In this document: positions 51,194 to 61,020 of the stretch, in pieces
Layout: every line of letters starts with the position of its first letter
How positions within the stretch are numbered: position 1 is the first letter of the stretch
Source of the DNA: Flavobacterium davisii
Lineage (GTDB): Bacteria > Bacteroidota > Bacteroidia > Flavobacteriales > Flavobacteriaceae
DNA: 64,000 bases
NCBI RefSeq assembly: GCF_019565505.1
Contig: NZ_CP067378.1
Location: forward strand, 2,914,001 to 2,978,000
Reading direction: 5' to 3'
Position numbers and translations under genes: made by a program
The notes under the pieces: model-generated
Seen by the model: the letters and a program-made list of their open reading frames with translations, nothing else
Database searches by the model: none
Told to the model about the DNA's origin: nothing

Positions 51194-52501
51194 ATGCAAC
51201 CACTTCAAAAAGGAGATAAAAAATTATTAAATGCTTGGGCTTTTTATGATTGGGCAAATTCAGTATATAGTTTAGTCATAACTTCTGCTATTTTTCCTAT
51301 TTATTATAGTGCTATTTTTAAGATCAGAGGAAACCACTATGTTGATATTTTAGGATATCATTTTAAGGATACTGCTGTGATTTCTTTTGTAACGGCAATA
51401 GCTTTTGTTATAGTTGCTCTTATTTCACCAATATTATCAGGAATAGCTGATTATGTTGGAAATAAAATGGCCTTTCTTCGTTTTTTTTTGTTATATGGGA
51501 GGTGTAGCATGTATAGGCTTATATTGGTTTGATTCAGATAACTTTTTTTTAAGTTTTGTAATCTATCTTTTGGGATTAATAGGTTTTTGGGGAAGTTTAG
51601 TCTTTTATAATTCTTATTTACCCGATATTGCTTATCCTGAACAACAAGATGCCGTTAGTGCACGTGGATTTTCAATGGGATATTTAGGAAGTACCCTTTT
51701 GTTGTTAGTTAATTTAGGAATGGTAATGAGTGTCGATTCTAATGAAAAAGCAATAGATATGATGCGTTATTCTTTTGTAATGACAGGTATTTGGTGGATA
51801 GGATTTAGTCATATTACCTATTATTATCTTCCTAAAGGAATAAGTACAGGAAATAAAGTAACACGAGCTGTAATCTTAGATGGTTTTCATGAATTGCAAT
51901 TAGTTTGGAAAGAATTGAAAAAAATTTAGCACTTAAACGATATTTAGCTAGTTATTTTGTTTTTATTATGGCTGTTCAGACAGTAATGTTAGTCGCTACT
52001 TATTTTGGAGCCGAAGAAATAAGTTGGAAAACCGATAGTCAAAAAACATCAGGACTAATTATAAGTATTTTGTTAATTCAATTGGTAGCAATTGTAGGAG
52101 CCTATTTTACGTCCATAGCTTCGCGAAAATTTGGAAATATTAAAGTTTTAATTTTTTTAAATACATGTTGGGCTATTTTATGTATTGTAGCCTTTTACGT
52201 AAAAACGCCTATTCAGTTTTATGGAACAGCAGGATTCGTAGGATTAGTAATGGGAGGGATTCAATCATTAGCGCGTTCTACATATTCAAAATTTTTACCA
52301 GAAACTACAGATACAGCATCCTATTTTAGTTTTTATGATGTAACCGAAAAAATTGGTATCGTAATAGGAATGTCTATTTACGGAATTATAGATCAAATTA
52401 CAGGAACAATGAGAAACTCAGTATTGTTTTTAGCTGTTTTTTTTATTATAGGTCTATTATTACTTTTAAGAGTGCCAAGGAATAAATACACAAATGATTA
52501 G
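51194..52501 (+). CDS. MFS transporter, UMF1/Atg22-like family
   Basis: About 435 residues after two corrections that cancel: an extra T in the T9 run (51481-51489; FLRFFCYMGGVACIG) and a missing A in A7 (51918-51924; KELKKNLALKRYLASYF). Opens with LNAWAFYDWANSVYSLVI, the family signature, and has about 12 hydrophobic segments. YLPDIAYPEQQDAVSARGFSMGYLGS is also typical. Likely an amino acid or small-molecule exporter; substrate unknown. Confidence 0.88.
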
Positions 52502-52652
52502 AAGGTATGGCATAATCCTTGAAAGTTTAACTCGGTTTATAGATTATTATTTGTGTATATCTATCTGTAAATCAGTTTTTTTTGTTGTATTTTCTATAGT
52601 AAAGAGAATACAAATAATTTTTTTTTAATGTCAAAATGGCTTAGTTTACAAT

Positions 52653-55102
52653 ATGTCACAACAAAAAATCATTACACTTGACAATATGTCACTTCAGGAA
52701 ATAGATCATGAAGCAGAATTAATCCCTCTTTTAACACCAGAAGATGAGGAAGAAATGAATAAAGAAAGTCTACCTGTAGATTTACCTATCTTACCTTTGC
52801 GTAATACAGTGCTTTTTCCAGGGCGTTGTAATACCTATTACAGCAGGAAGAGATAAGTCAATAAAATTGCTAAATGATGCCAATGCTTTAGATAAAATCA
52901 TTGGAGTTGTTTCGCAAAAAAATGAAGAAGATGAAGATCCTACAGCGGAACAAATTAATAAAATAGGTACAGTAGCACGTATTTTAAAAATTCTTAAAAT
53001 GCCTGATGGTAATACAACCGTTATTTTACAAGGGAAAAAACGCTTTGAAATAGATACTGTAACAACCACAGAACCTTATATAAGAGCTACTATAAAAGAA
53101 GTTCCTGAAATTCGTCCAGCTGAAGAAGATAATGAATTGAATGTAATTATAGATTCAATTCGTGAGTTGGCGATTCAAATTATTAAAGAAAGCCCTAATA
53201 TTCCTACAGAAGCAACCTTTGCCATCAAAAATATAGAAAGCGATCCTTTTTTAGTAAGTTTCGTTTCTTCTAATATGAATTTAACGGCAGAAGAAAAACA
53301 AGAGCTGCTCGAAATGCATGATCTAAAAGAACGTGCTTTAGAAACATTAAAATATATGAATATCGAATTTCAAAAGTTAGAATTGAAGAACGATATTCAA
53401 TCAAAGGTTCGTTTTGATTTAGATCAACAACAACGCGAATATTTCTTGCAACAACAGATGAAAACCATACAAGAAGAATTAGGAGGTAATTCTACTGAGC
53501 AAGAAATAGAAGAAATGCGTAAAAAAGCAAAAGCTAAAAAATGGAAGAAAAAAGTAGGCGAGCATTTTGAAAAAGAATTGCAAAAATTACAACGTACAAA
53601 TCCTAATTCACCTGATTTTAGTATTCAACGTAATTATTTAGAGCTTTTTTTAGAATTGCCTTGGAATGAATACACGAAAGATAACTTTGATTTAAAAAGA
53701 GCCCAAACGATATTGGATCGTGATCATTATGGAATGGAAGAAATCAAAAAACGAATTATAGAACATTTAGCTGTTTTAAAATTACGTAATGATATGAAGT
53801 CCCCTATATTATGCTTTACAGGACCTCCGGGAGTAGGTAAAACTTCTATTGGACGTTCTATTGCAGAAGCATTAGGTCGTGAGTATGTACGTATGTCTTT
53901 AGGAGGTTTGCGTGATGAAGCTGAAATTAGAGGGCATAGAAAAACCTATATAGGAGCAATGCCCGGTCGAATTTTGCAAAATTTGAAAAAAGTAAAATCA
54001 TCAAATCCTGTTTTTATTCTGGATGAAATAGATAAATTATCAAGCAGTCATAGTGGCGATCCATCATCTGCCTTATTAGAAGCATTGGATCCAGAACAAA
54101 ACAAAGAATTTTATGATAATTTCCTAGAAATGGGATTCGATTTATCTAAAATCATGTTTATTGCAACTTCTAATAATATTTCAGCTGTACAACCAGCACT
54201 TAGAGACCGCATGGAAATTATAACGATGACAGGTTATACAATAGAGGAAAAAGTTGAAATAGCAAAACAGCATTTAGTTCCTAAACAAATTAAAGATCAT
54301 GGATTAAACGCTAAACAATTTTCTATAGGTAAAAAACAAATAGAAAAAATAGTAGAAGGTTATACTAGAGAATCAGGAGTGCGAGGATTAGAGAAAAAAA
54401 TTGCCCAAATGGTTCGTAATGCTGCAAAATCGATAGCAATGGAAGAAGAGTATAATGTAAAAACGACAGATGAAGATGTTATTAAAGTGTTAGGAGCACC
54501 TCGTATGGAACGCGACAAATATGAAAATAATGAAATAGCAGGAGTTGTTACAGGTTTGGCATGGACTAGTGTAGGAGGAGATATCTTATTTATTGAGTCA
54601 ATTATTTCAGCAGGAAAAGGAGGCTTGACTTTTACTGGAAATATAGGAACTGTAATGAAAGAGTCAATTACGATTGCTATGGAGTATGTAAAAGCAAATG
54701 GAAGTAGTTTAGGTATTGATACTGATATTTTTACAAAATATAATATTCACGTACATATTCCAGAAGGAGCAACTCCTAAAGATGGACCAAGTGCAGGTAT
54801 TGCCATGTTAACCTCTTTAGTGTCATTGTTAACACAAAAAGAGTCAAAAAAACTTGGCCATGACAGGAGAAATAACGCTGAGAGGAAAAGTGTTACCAGT
54901 AGGAGGTATAAAAGAAAAAATACTAGCAGCTAAACGAGCTAAAATAAAAGAGATAATTCTATGTGTAGAAAATAAAAGAGACATAGATGAAATTAATCCG
55001 GAATATTTAGAAGGCTTAACCTTTCATTATGTAAGCGAAATGAGTGAAGTACTCGAAATTGCAATAACAAAAGAGAAAGCAAAAAATGCAAAAAAATTGT
55101 AA
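52653..55102 (+). CDS. lon: ATP-dependent protease La
   Basis: About 815 residues after removing an extra A in CCAGGG (52818-52823; [19 protein letters not shown]) and adjusting the A7 run (54846-54852) by one base ([14 protein letters not shown]). N-terminal substrate domain about 40-250 ([14 protein letters not shown]); ATPase with [25 protein letters not shown]; protease domain with catalytic Ser in [11 protein letters not shown] and Lys in [17 protein letters not shown]. Degrades misfolded and regulatory proteins in the cytoplasm. Start at 52653 ([22 protein letters not shown]). Confidence 0.95.
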
Positions 55103-55106
55103 GATG

Positions 55107-55138
55107 AAAAACGGCTATGTTAAAATAGCCGTTTTTTT
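55107..55138 (+). terminator. Terminator after lon
   Basis: AAAAACGGCTAT and ATAGCCGTTTTT form a perfect 12-bp stem followed by more T residues. Confidence 0.9.
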
Positions 55139-55194
55139 ATTAAAAATAATATCTTCGCTGCAGCGTTACAAATATTAATTTAACGCAATGTTTG

Positions 55195-56208
55195 ATGCAG
55201 TCTAAATTCCTATTATTAGCTTTTATTATCTCTCTACCTATCTATTCACAAATAGGGGGTAGTGGTGTTTATCGTTTTTTAAATTTAACTACATCTCCAA
55301 GACAAGCAGCCTTAGGAGGGAAAGCTATTACAATATACGACAATGATGTAAATCAACCGATGCTAAATCCAGCCTCTGTGAATCAAGAAATGGATGGAAA
55401 ATTAGCAGTTAATTACGGAAGCTATTTAGGTGATATAAATTATGGTACAGCGTCTTATGCTTTAAATTATGATAGGCATATTCAAACAATTCATGCAGGA
55501 ATATCCTATATTAATTACGGTAAATTTGATGGAAGAGACGAATTTGGGGGGCAAACAGGTAGTTTTACAGCTAATGAATTAGCTATGTCCTTAGGATACG
55601 CATATAATATCCCTAGAAGTGATTGGTATTTAGGAGCAAACGCTAAGCTGATAGCCTCTTCTTTAGAAAATTATCAATCATTTGGGATTGCTACTGATAT
55701 AGGAATTAATTATTTAGACGAACAAAAATCCGTTAATTATGCTTTATTAGTCAAAAATTTTGGAACACAAATCATAACCTATAACGGAATACAAGAAAAA
55801 TTACCATTAGAAGTGATGTTGGGAGTTTCACAAAAGTTGGAACATTTGCCAATTAGATGGCATTTAACAATAGATAATTTGCAAAAATGGCAACTTGCAT
55901 TTTCTAACCCCGCAAGAAACGAACAAACTTTAGATGGAGTGGTAAAAGAAGAAGAAATAAGTTTTTTAGGAAACGCTATGCGTCATGTAGTTTTAGGAGC
56001 GGAACTTTTACCAGATAAAGGAATTAATTTTAGAATAAGCTATAATTTTAGAAGAGCAGCTGAACTTAAAATTTTAGAACAACGTACTTTTGCAGGATTT
56101 TCAGCAGGAGTAGGAATCCGTTTTTCTAAATTTCGTTTCGATTATTCTTATGCAAGATATACTTTAGCATCCAATACATCTATGTTTGGATTAACTATAA
56201 ATCTTTAA
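55195..56208 (+). CDS. porQ: Type IX secretion system protein PorQ
   Basis: 337 residues from the ATG at 55195 (a TTG directly before it is less likely). Signal peptide to IYSQ, then GGSGVYRFLNLTTSPRQAALGGKAITIYDNDVN, a PorV/PorQ-type (DUF3308) beginning, and a predicted beta-barrel with aromatic C-terminus (SMFGLTINL). In Porphyromonas PorQ works with PorU, PorV and PorZ in the attachment complex that transfers cargo at the cell surface. It is coupled to cmk with a 3-bp gap. Confidence 0.92.
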   Translation: MQSKFLLLAFIISLPIYSQIGGSGVYRFLNLTTSPRQAALGGKAITIYDNDVNQPMLNPASVNQEMDGKLAVNYGSYLGDINYGTASYALNYDRHIQTIHAGISYINYGKFDGRDEFGGQTGSFTANELAMSLGYAYNIPRSDWYLGANAKLIASSLENYQSFGIATDIGINYLDEQKSVNYALLVKNFGTQIITYNGIQEKLPLEVMLGVSQKLEHLPIRWHLTIDNLQKWQLAFSNPARNEQTLDGVVKEEEISFLGNAMRHVVLGAELLPDKGINFRISYNFRRAAELKILEQRTFAGFSAGVGIRFSKFRFDYSYARYTLASNTSMFGLTINL

Positions 56209-56211
56209 AAA

Positions 56212-56895
56212 TTGAAAAAAATTACAATTGCAATTGATGGATTTTCCTCCACAGGAAAGAGTACTTTAGCTAAACAAATAGCAAAAGAGCTAGGATATGT
56301 ATATGTAGATACTGGAGCTATGTATCGTGCCGTTACTTATTTTGCTATGCAACATAATTTAATTGATGAATTTCAATTTGATGTTAAACAATTAATAAAA
56401 CTTTTACCAAGTTTAAACTTAAATTTTCAATTTAATTCAAGCCTCGGTTTTGCCGAAATGTATTTAGATGGAATTAATGTGGAAAAGCAAATAAGAACAT
56501 TAGAAGTTTCTACCTATGTAAGCAGAATTGCTGAAATATCAGAAGTTCGATCTAGACTTGTAAGCCAACAAAAACAAATGGGAATTGATAAAGGAGTCGT
56601 TATGGATGGTCGTGATATAGGAACCGTTGTTTTTCCAAATGCAGAAATTAAATTATTTATGACTTCTAAAGCAAATGTTCGAGCACAACGCCGTTTTGAT
56701 GAATTGACAGAAAAAGGACAACAAGTTTCCTATGATCGAGTGTTAGAAAATGTTTTAGAACGTGACTTTATAGATACCACTCGGAAAGATTCACCATTAG
56801 TTAAAGCAGCCGATGCAATAGAAATTGATAATTCAGAATTAACAAGAGAAGAACAATTTAAAAGAGTTATGGAAATAATTAAAGCAAAAATTTAA
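56212..56895 (+). CDS. cmk: (d)CMP kinase
   Basis: 227 residues, starting with TTG at 56212 (KKITIAIDGFSSTGKSTLAKQIA); no ATG or GTG lies in the short gap after porQ. P-loop FSSTGKST; GAMYRAVTYFA; VVMDGRDIGTVVFPNAE; RRFDEL; DRxDSxR-like DTTRKDSPLVKAADAIEID. Phosphorylates CMP and dCMP. Translational coupling to porQ is probable. Confidence 0.94.
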   Translation: MKKITIAIDGFSSTGKSTLAKQIAKELGYVYVDTGAMYRAVTYFAMQHNLIDEFQFDVKQLIKLLPSLNLNFQFNSSLGFAEMYLDGINVEKQIRTLEVSTYVSRIAEISEVRSRLVSQQKQMGIDKGVVMDGRDIGTVVFPNAEIKLFMTSKANVRAQRRFDELTEKGQQVSYDRVLENVLERDFIDTTRKDSPLVKAADAIEIDNSELTREEQFKRVMEIIKAKI

Positions 56896-56988
56896 AAAAG
56901 CGAATATTTTTTTATAGAACCATCAGAAAGTACTGATTTTTTCATAGATTTACCCGCTTTTTAGAATATAATAACCAAATCAAAACGT

Positions 56989-58242
56989 ATGAATATAAAA
57001 ATTAGACTAACCTTAATGAGCTTTTTACAGTTTTTTGTATGGGGAGCTTGGTTAATTACAGTTGGGAATTACTGGTTTGGAACCAAACAATGGAGTGGTG
57101 CTGAGTTTGGAGCCATATTTTCAACACTTGGAATATCTTCTATTATTATGCCAGCTATTACGGGTATTGTGGCTGATAAATGGATAAATGCAGAAAGATT
57201 ATATGGTATACTTCATATATTAGGAGGTTTGTGTGTGGCTTATCTTCCGCAAGTAGATAATCCAACCACCTTTTATTGGGTTATCTTTGCTGCTATGATG
57301 TGTTACATGCCTACTATTTCTTTGTCTAATTCTGTAGCATATACTATTTTAAAAGAAAATGATTTTGATGTAGTTAAAGTTTTTCCTCCCATTCGTGTAT
57401 GGGGTACTGTAGGTTTTATTTTAGCCATGTGGACGACTAACTTAACAGGAAATAAAGCGTCTGCTAATATGTTTTATATTTCTGCATTAACAGCAATTAT
57501 TTTAGGGATTTATTCGTTTACCCTTCCAGCTTGTAAACCTCAAAATTTGATGGATGAAAATGCTACCTTATCTAAAAAATTAGGTTTAGACTCATTTAAG
57601 TTATTTAATACATATAAAATGGCATTGTTTTTTGTTTTCTCCATGTTTTTAGGAGGAGCATTGCAATTAACTAATATGTATGGAGATGTGTTTTTGTCGG
57701 AATTTGGTAATATGCCTCAGTACGCTAATAGCTTGATTGTGAAAAATTCTACTTTAATCATGTCTATTTCTCAAATTTCAGAAACACTATTTATTTTAGC
57801 AATTCCATTTTTTTTAAAACGTTTTGGTATTAAACAAGTAATGTTAATCTCTATGTTGGCTTGGGTGCTACGCTTCGGGTTATTTGCTTATGGAAATCCT
57901 GCGAGTGGATTATGGATGATTATTTTATCCTGTATTGTATACGGAATGGCATTTGACTTTTTCAATATTTCAGGTTCTTTATTTGTAGAAACAACAACAG
58001 ATTCCTCTATTCGTTCCTCTGCACAAGGATTATTTATGATGATGACAAATGGTTTTGGTTCATTTTTTGGAGGATTAATTAGTGGAAAAGTAATAGATGC
58101 CTATTTTACAATCAATGGACAAAGAGATTGGCATAGCATTTGGTTTTCTTTTGCTATTTATGCCTTAATTATAGCAATAGCTTTTGCCTTTTTATTCAAA
58201 CATAAACACAATCCTAAAGATGTAGAATCTTTTTCACACTAA
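56989..58242 (+). CDS. Nucleoside permease, MFS (NupG/XapB type)
   Basis: 417 residues, intact, about 12 transmembrane segments. Start IRLTLMSFLQFFVWGAWLITVGNYWF is the NHS-family signature; PPIRVWGTVGFILAMW and FFNISGSLFVETTTDSSIRSSAQGLFMMMTNGFGSFFGG follow. Imports nucleosides with protons. The window also holds pyrimidine synthesis and CMP kinase genes, but there is no direct operon link. Confidence 0.9.
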   Translation: MNIKIRLTLMSFLQFFVWGAWLITVGNYWFGTKQWSGAEFGAIFSTLGISSIIMPAITGIVADKWINAERLYGILHILGGLCVAYLPQVDNPTTFYWVIFAAMMCYMPTISLSNSVAYTILKENDFDVVKVFPPIRVWGTVGFILAMWTTNLTGNKASANMFYISALTAIILGIYSFTLPACKPQNLMDENATLSKKLGLDSFKLFNTYKMALFFVFSMFLGGALQLTNMYGDVFLSEFGNMPQYANSLIVKNSTLIMSISQISETLFILAIPFFLKRFGIKQVMLISMLAWVLRFGLFAYGNPASGLWMIILSCIVYGMAFDFFNISGSLFVETTTDSSIRSSAQGLFMMMTNGFGSFFGGLISGKVIDAYFTINGQRDWHSIWFSFAIYALIIAIAFAFLFKHKHNPKDVESFSH

Positions 58243-58266
58243 AAAAGAATACACTAATACACTATT

Positions 58267-58300
58267 AAAAGCCGATTTTATTAAAAATCGGCTTTTTTTG
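58267..58300 (+). terminator. Terminator after the permease gene
   Basis: AAAAGCCGATTTT and AAAATCGGCTTTT form a strong stem followed by TTTTG. Confidence 0.9.
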
Positions 58301-58320
58301 TTTGTAAAAAAGAAAACTAT

Positions 58321-58350
58321 TTGTTAATTAATTTATTATGTGTAATTTTG
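58321..58350 (+). promoter_or_regulatory. rpsA promoter (TTG, 19 bp, TAATTTTG)
   Basis: TTG at 58321-58323 and TAATTTTG at 58343-58350 are separated by 19 bp, the textbook flavobacterial promoter. Transcription should start near 58357. Confidence 0.8.
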
Positions 58351-58356
58351 CACACC

Positions 58357-58470
58357 TTTTAGCAGTAGGTGTATCTGAAAGGGATTCAAGTAATTATATG
58401 TAAAACGCTTCTGTTTTTTACTGCTTAATGAAACACTGAAGAAACAGAATACAAATTTAAAAATCAGATC
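58357..58470 (+). promoter_or_regulatory. Structured rpsA leader
   Basis: The about 115-nt leader contains AGCAGTA (58361-58367) and TACTGCT (58419-58425), which can close a stem around an inner region; the AT-rich start region follows. Ribosomal protein S1 often autoregulates through its own leader, so this is a candidate autoregulatory structure. Confidence 0.4.
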
Positions 58471-60234
58471 ATGTCTGAAATTACAAAAGAACAAGAACAA
58501 TTTTTAGCAGATTTTAACTGGCATAACTATGCTGAAGGTATTGATGCAGTAGACGCTAAAAATTTACAAGAGTTTGAAGATTTAGTAGCAAAAACTTTTA
58601 TTTCTACAGGTGCTGAAGAAGTTGTAGAAGGTGTTGTTGTTAGAATTACTGAAAGAGATGCTATTGTTGATATCAATGCAAAATCAGAAGGTGTTATATC
58701 TTTAAACGAGTTCCGTTATAATCCTAACTTAAAAGTAGGTGATAAAGTAGAAGTATTAATTGATATCCGTGAAGATAAATCAGGTCAGTTAGTATTATCT
58801 CACAAAAAAGCTAGAACAATCAAAGCATGGGATAGAGTTATCGCTGCGAATGAGTCTGGTGAAATCGTTAATGGTTTCGTGAAATGTAGAACTAAAGGCG
58901 GTATGATTGTTGATGTATTTGGTATTGAAGCTTTCTTACCGGGTTCTCAAATCGATGTGAAACCGATCCGTGACTACGATCAATATGTGAATAAAATGAT
59001 GGAATTCAAAGTGGTTAAAATCAACCACGAATTCAAAAACGTTGTTGTATCTCACAAAGCGCTTATCGAAGCTGATATCGAGGTTCAGAAAAAAGAAATC
59101 ATCGGTCAATTAGAAAAAGGTCAAGTATTAGAAGGTGTTGTTAAAAACATTACTTCTTACGGTGTATTCATTGACTTAGGAGGTGTAGATGGATTAATCC
59201 ACATTACTGACTTATCTTGGTCAAGAATCAACCACCCATCTGAAGTATTAGAATTAGACCAAAAATTAAACGTTGTTATCTTAGACTTTGATGATGAGAA
59301 AACACGTATCCAATTAGGTTTAAAACAATTAAACGCTCACCCTTGGGATGCTTTAGATGCTAACTTAGCTGTTGGTGATAAAGTAAAAGGTAAAGTAGTT
59401 GTTTTAGCTGATTACGGTGCTTTCATCGAAGTTGCTGAAGGTGTTGAAGGTTTAATCCACGTTTCTGAAATGTCTTGGTCTACACACTTGCGTTCAGCTC
59501 AAGATTTCGTGAAAATTGGTGACGAAGTTGAAGCAGTTATCTTAACTTTAGATAGAGAAGAAAGAAAAATGTCTTTAGGTATCAAACAATTATCTAACGA
59601 CCCTTGGACTGATATTACTTCTAAATATCCTGTAGGTTCTAAACATACTGGTACAGTAAGAAACTTTACTAACTTTGGTATTTTCGTAGAATTAGAAGAA
59701 GGTATTGATGGTTTAGTGTACATTTCTGACTTATCTTGGACTAAAAAAATCAAACACCCATCTGAATTTGTTAACGTAGGTGATAAATTAGATGTTGTAG
59801 TATTAGAATTAGACGTTGATGCACGTAAATTGTCATTAGGTCACAAACAAACTACTGCTAACCCTTGGGATAAGCATGAAGATGCTTTCGCTGTAGGTAC
59901 AGTACACAATGGTACTATCTCTGAAATGGTTGACAAAGGGGCAACTGTAGATTTCGGTGATGATGTTGTAGCTTTCATTCCTACACGTCACTTAGAAAAA
60001 GAAGATGGAAAAAAATTGAAAAAAGGGGATACTGCTGACTTCAAAGTAATTGAATTCAATAAAGAATTCAAAAGAGTAGTAGCATCTCATACAGCTATCT
60101 TCCGTGAAGAAGAAGAGAAAGTAGTTAAAGAAGCTGAAACTAAAACTACTTCTAATCAGGCTGAGAAATCAACTTTAGGTGATATCGACGCTTTAGCTGA
60201 ATTAAAAGCTAAAATGGAAAGAGGAGAAAAATAA
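58471..60234 (+). CDS. rpsA: 30S ribosomal protein S1
   Basis: 587 residues, intact. Six S1 domains by internal repetition (for example VVEGVVVRITERDAIVDI, VLEGVVKNITSYGVFIDLGG, VKGKVVVLADYGAFIEV, HTGTVRNFTNFGIFVELEEG). It recruits mRNA to the ribosome. The acidic/lysine-rich tail (EEEEKVVKEAETKT) is typical for Bacteroidota. Codon usage here is richer in GC-ending codons (aac, cac, ttc) than in the neighbours, as expected for a highly expressed gene. Confidence 0.97.
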   Translation: MSEITKEQEQFLADFNWHNYAEGIDAVDAKNLQEFEDLVAKTFISTGAEEVVEGVVVRITERDAIVDINAKSEGVISLNEFRYNPNLKVGDKVEVLIDIREDKSGQLVLSHKKARTIKAWDRVIAANESGEIVNGFVKCRTKGGMIVDVFGIEAFLPGSQIDVKPIRDYDQYVNKMMEFKVVKINHEFKNVVVSHKALIEADIEVQKKEIIGQLEKGQVLEGVVKNITSYGVFIDLGGVDGLIHITDLSWSRINHPSEVLELDQKLNVVILDFDDEKTRIQLGLKQLNAHPWDALDANLAVGDKVKGKVVVLADYGAFIEVAEGVEGLIHVSEMSWSTHLRSAQDFVKIGDEVEAVILTLDREERKMSLGIKQLSNDPWTDITSKYPVGSKHTGTVRNFTNFGIFVELEEGIDGLVYISDLSWTKKIKHPSEFVNVGDKLDVVVLELDVDARKLSLGHKQTTANPWDKHEDAFAVGTVHNGTISEMVDKGATVDFGDDVVAFIPTRHLEKEDGKKLKKGDTADFKVIEFNKEFKRVVASHTAIFREEEEKVVKEAETKTTSNQAEKSTLGDIDALAELKAKMERGEK

Positions 60235-60256
60235 TCTTTGATTTCTTTATATAATT

Positions 60257-60286
60257 AAAAGCCCCGCATTTGCGGGGTTTTTTTGT
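60257..60286 (+). terminator. Terminator after rpsA
   Basis: GCCCCGCA and TGCGGGGT form a very GC-rich stem with a 2-nt loop, flanked by A4 and T7. Confidence 0.95.
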
Positions 60287-60482
60287 GTATAAATTGTCGT
60301 AATAAGTTATATGGATTGAGTAAAGCTCTTTTGAATAAAAATAAGTTGAATAGGCTAATATTTACTTCGAATCCAATGCTAAATTTGAGTTTAATTGGTA
60401 TTTGCTTTAATTTCTTAAATCAGAAATATGTTTAAATTCAAATAAAAAGACTAAATTTACACTCCAAACGAAATAACACAAT

Positions 60483-61019
60483 ATGAGTCATAAAACGCTC
60501 CTAACTTCAGAGGAAGTAAATATTATACTGCATCGTTTGGTTTGTCAGCTTATTGAAAATCATCTCGATTTTTCTCAAACTGTTCTTATTGGTATACAGC
60601 CTAGAGGAACTTATTTAGCAAAACGGTTAGTACAAATTCTAGAACAACAATATCAAATAAAAAATATTCCACTTGGATTTTTAGATATTACTTTTTTTAG
60701 AGATGACTTCCGTCGAGGCGAAACTTTGGAAGCTAATAAAACACAAATCGACTTTTTGATAGAAGGGAAGAAGGTTATTTTTATTGATGACGTATTGTAT
60801 ACAGGTAGAAGTATCAATGCCGCTTTACAAGCTATGCAATCCTTTGGTCGTCCGGTAGAAGTGGAATTGTTAGTGTTGATCGACCGTCGTTTTAGTCGTC
60901 ATTTGCCTATACAGCCAGATTACAGAGGTCGTCAAGTAGATGCTATCAATAATGAGAAAGTTGTAGTAAAGTGGCATGAAATCCACGGAGAAGATTCAGT
61001 TGAAATAATTACTAAATAA
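60483..61019 (+). CDS. pyrR: Bifunctional pyr operon regulator/uracil phosphoribosyltransferase PyrR
   Basis: 178 residues, intact. PRPP-binding loop VIFIDDVLYTGRSINAAL; IGIQPRGTYLAKRL; LGFLDITFFRDDFRR. In Gram-positives PyrR is an RNA-binding attenuator; in Bacteroidota its regulatory role is less clear. Stop codon and pyrB start are separated by one base, so the two genes are coupled. Confidence 0.94.
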   Translation: MSHKTLLTSEEVNIILHRLVCQLIENHLDFSQTVLIGIQPRGTYLAKRLVQILEQQYQIKNIPLGFLDITFFRDDFRRGETLEANKTQIDFLIEGKKVIFIDDVLYTGRSINAALQAMQSFGRPVEVELLVLIDRRFSRHLPIQPDYRGRQVDAINNEKVVVKWHEIHGEDSVEIITK

Positions 61020-61020
61020 A

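Noticed and set aside
6312..52823. Programmed frameshifting or phase variation as explanation of the broken genes
   Set aside because: Breaks occur at different places in unrelated essential genes, in both directions (plus one and minus one), and lack slippery-site plus structure arrangements; an error at CCGGG explains them more simply.
55156..55165. CGCTGCAGCG perfect palindrome before porQ
   Set aside because: A single 10-bp palindrome without a second copy in the window; insufficient to call an operator.
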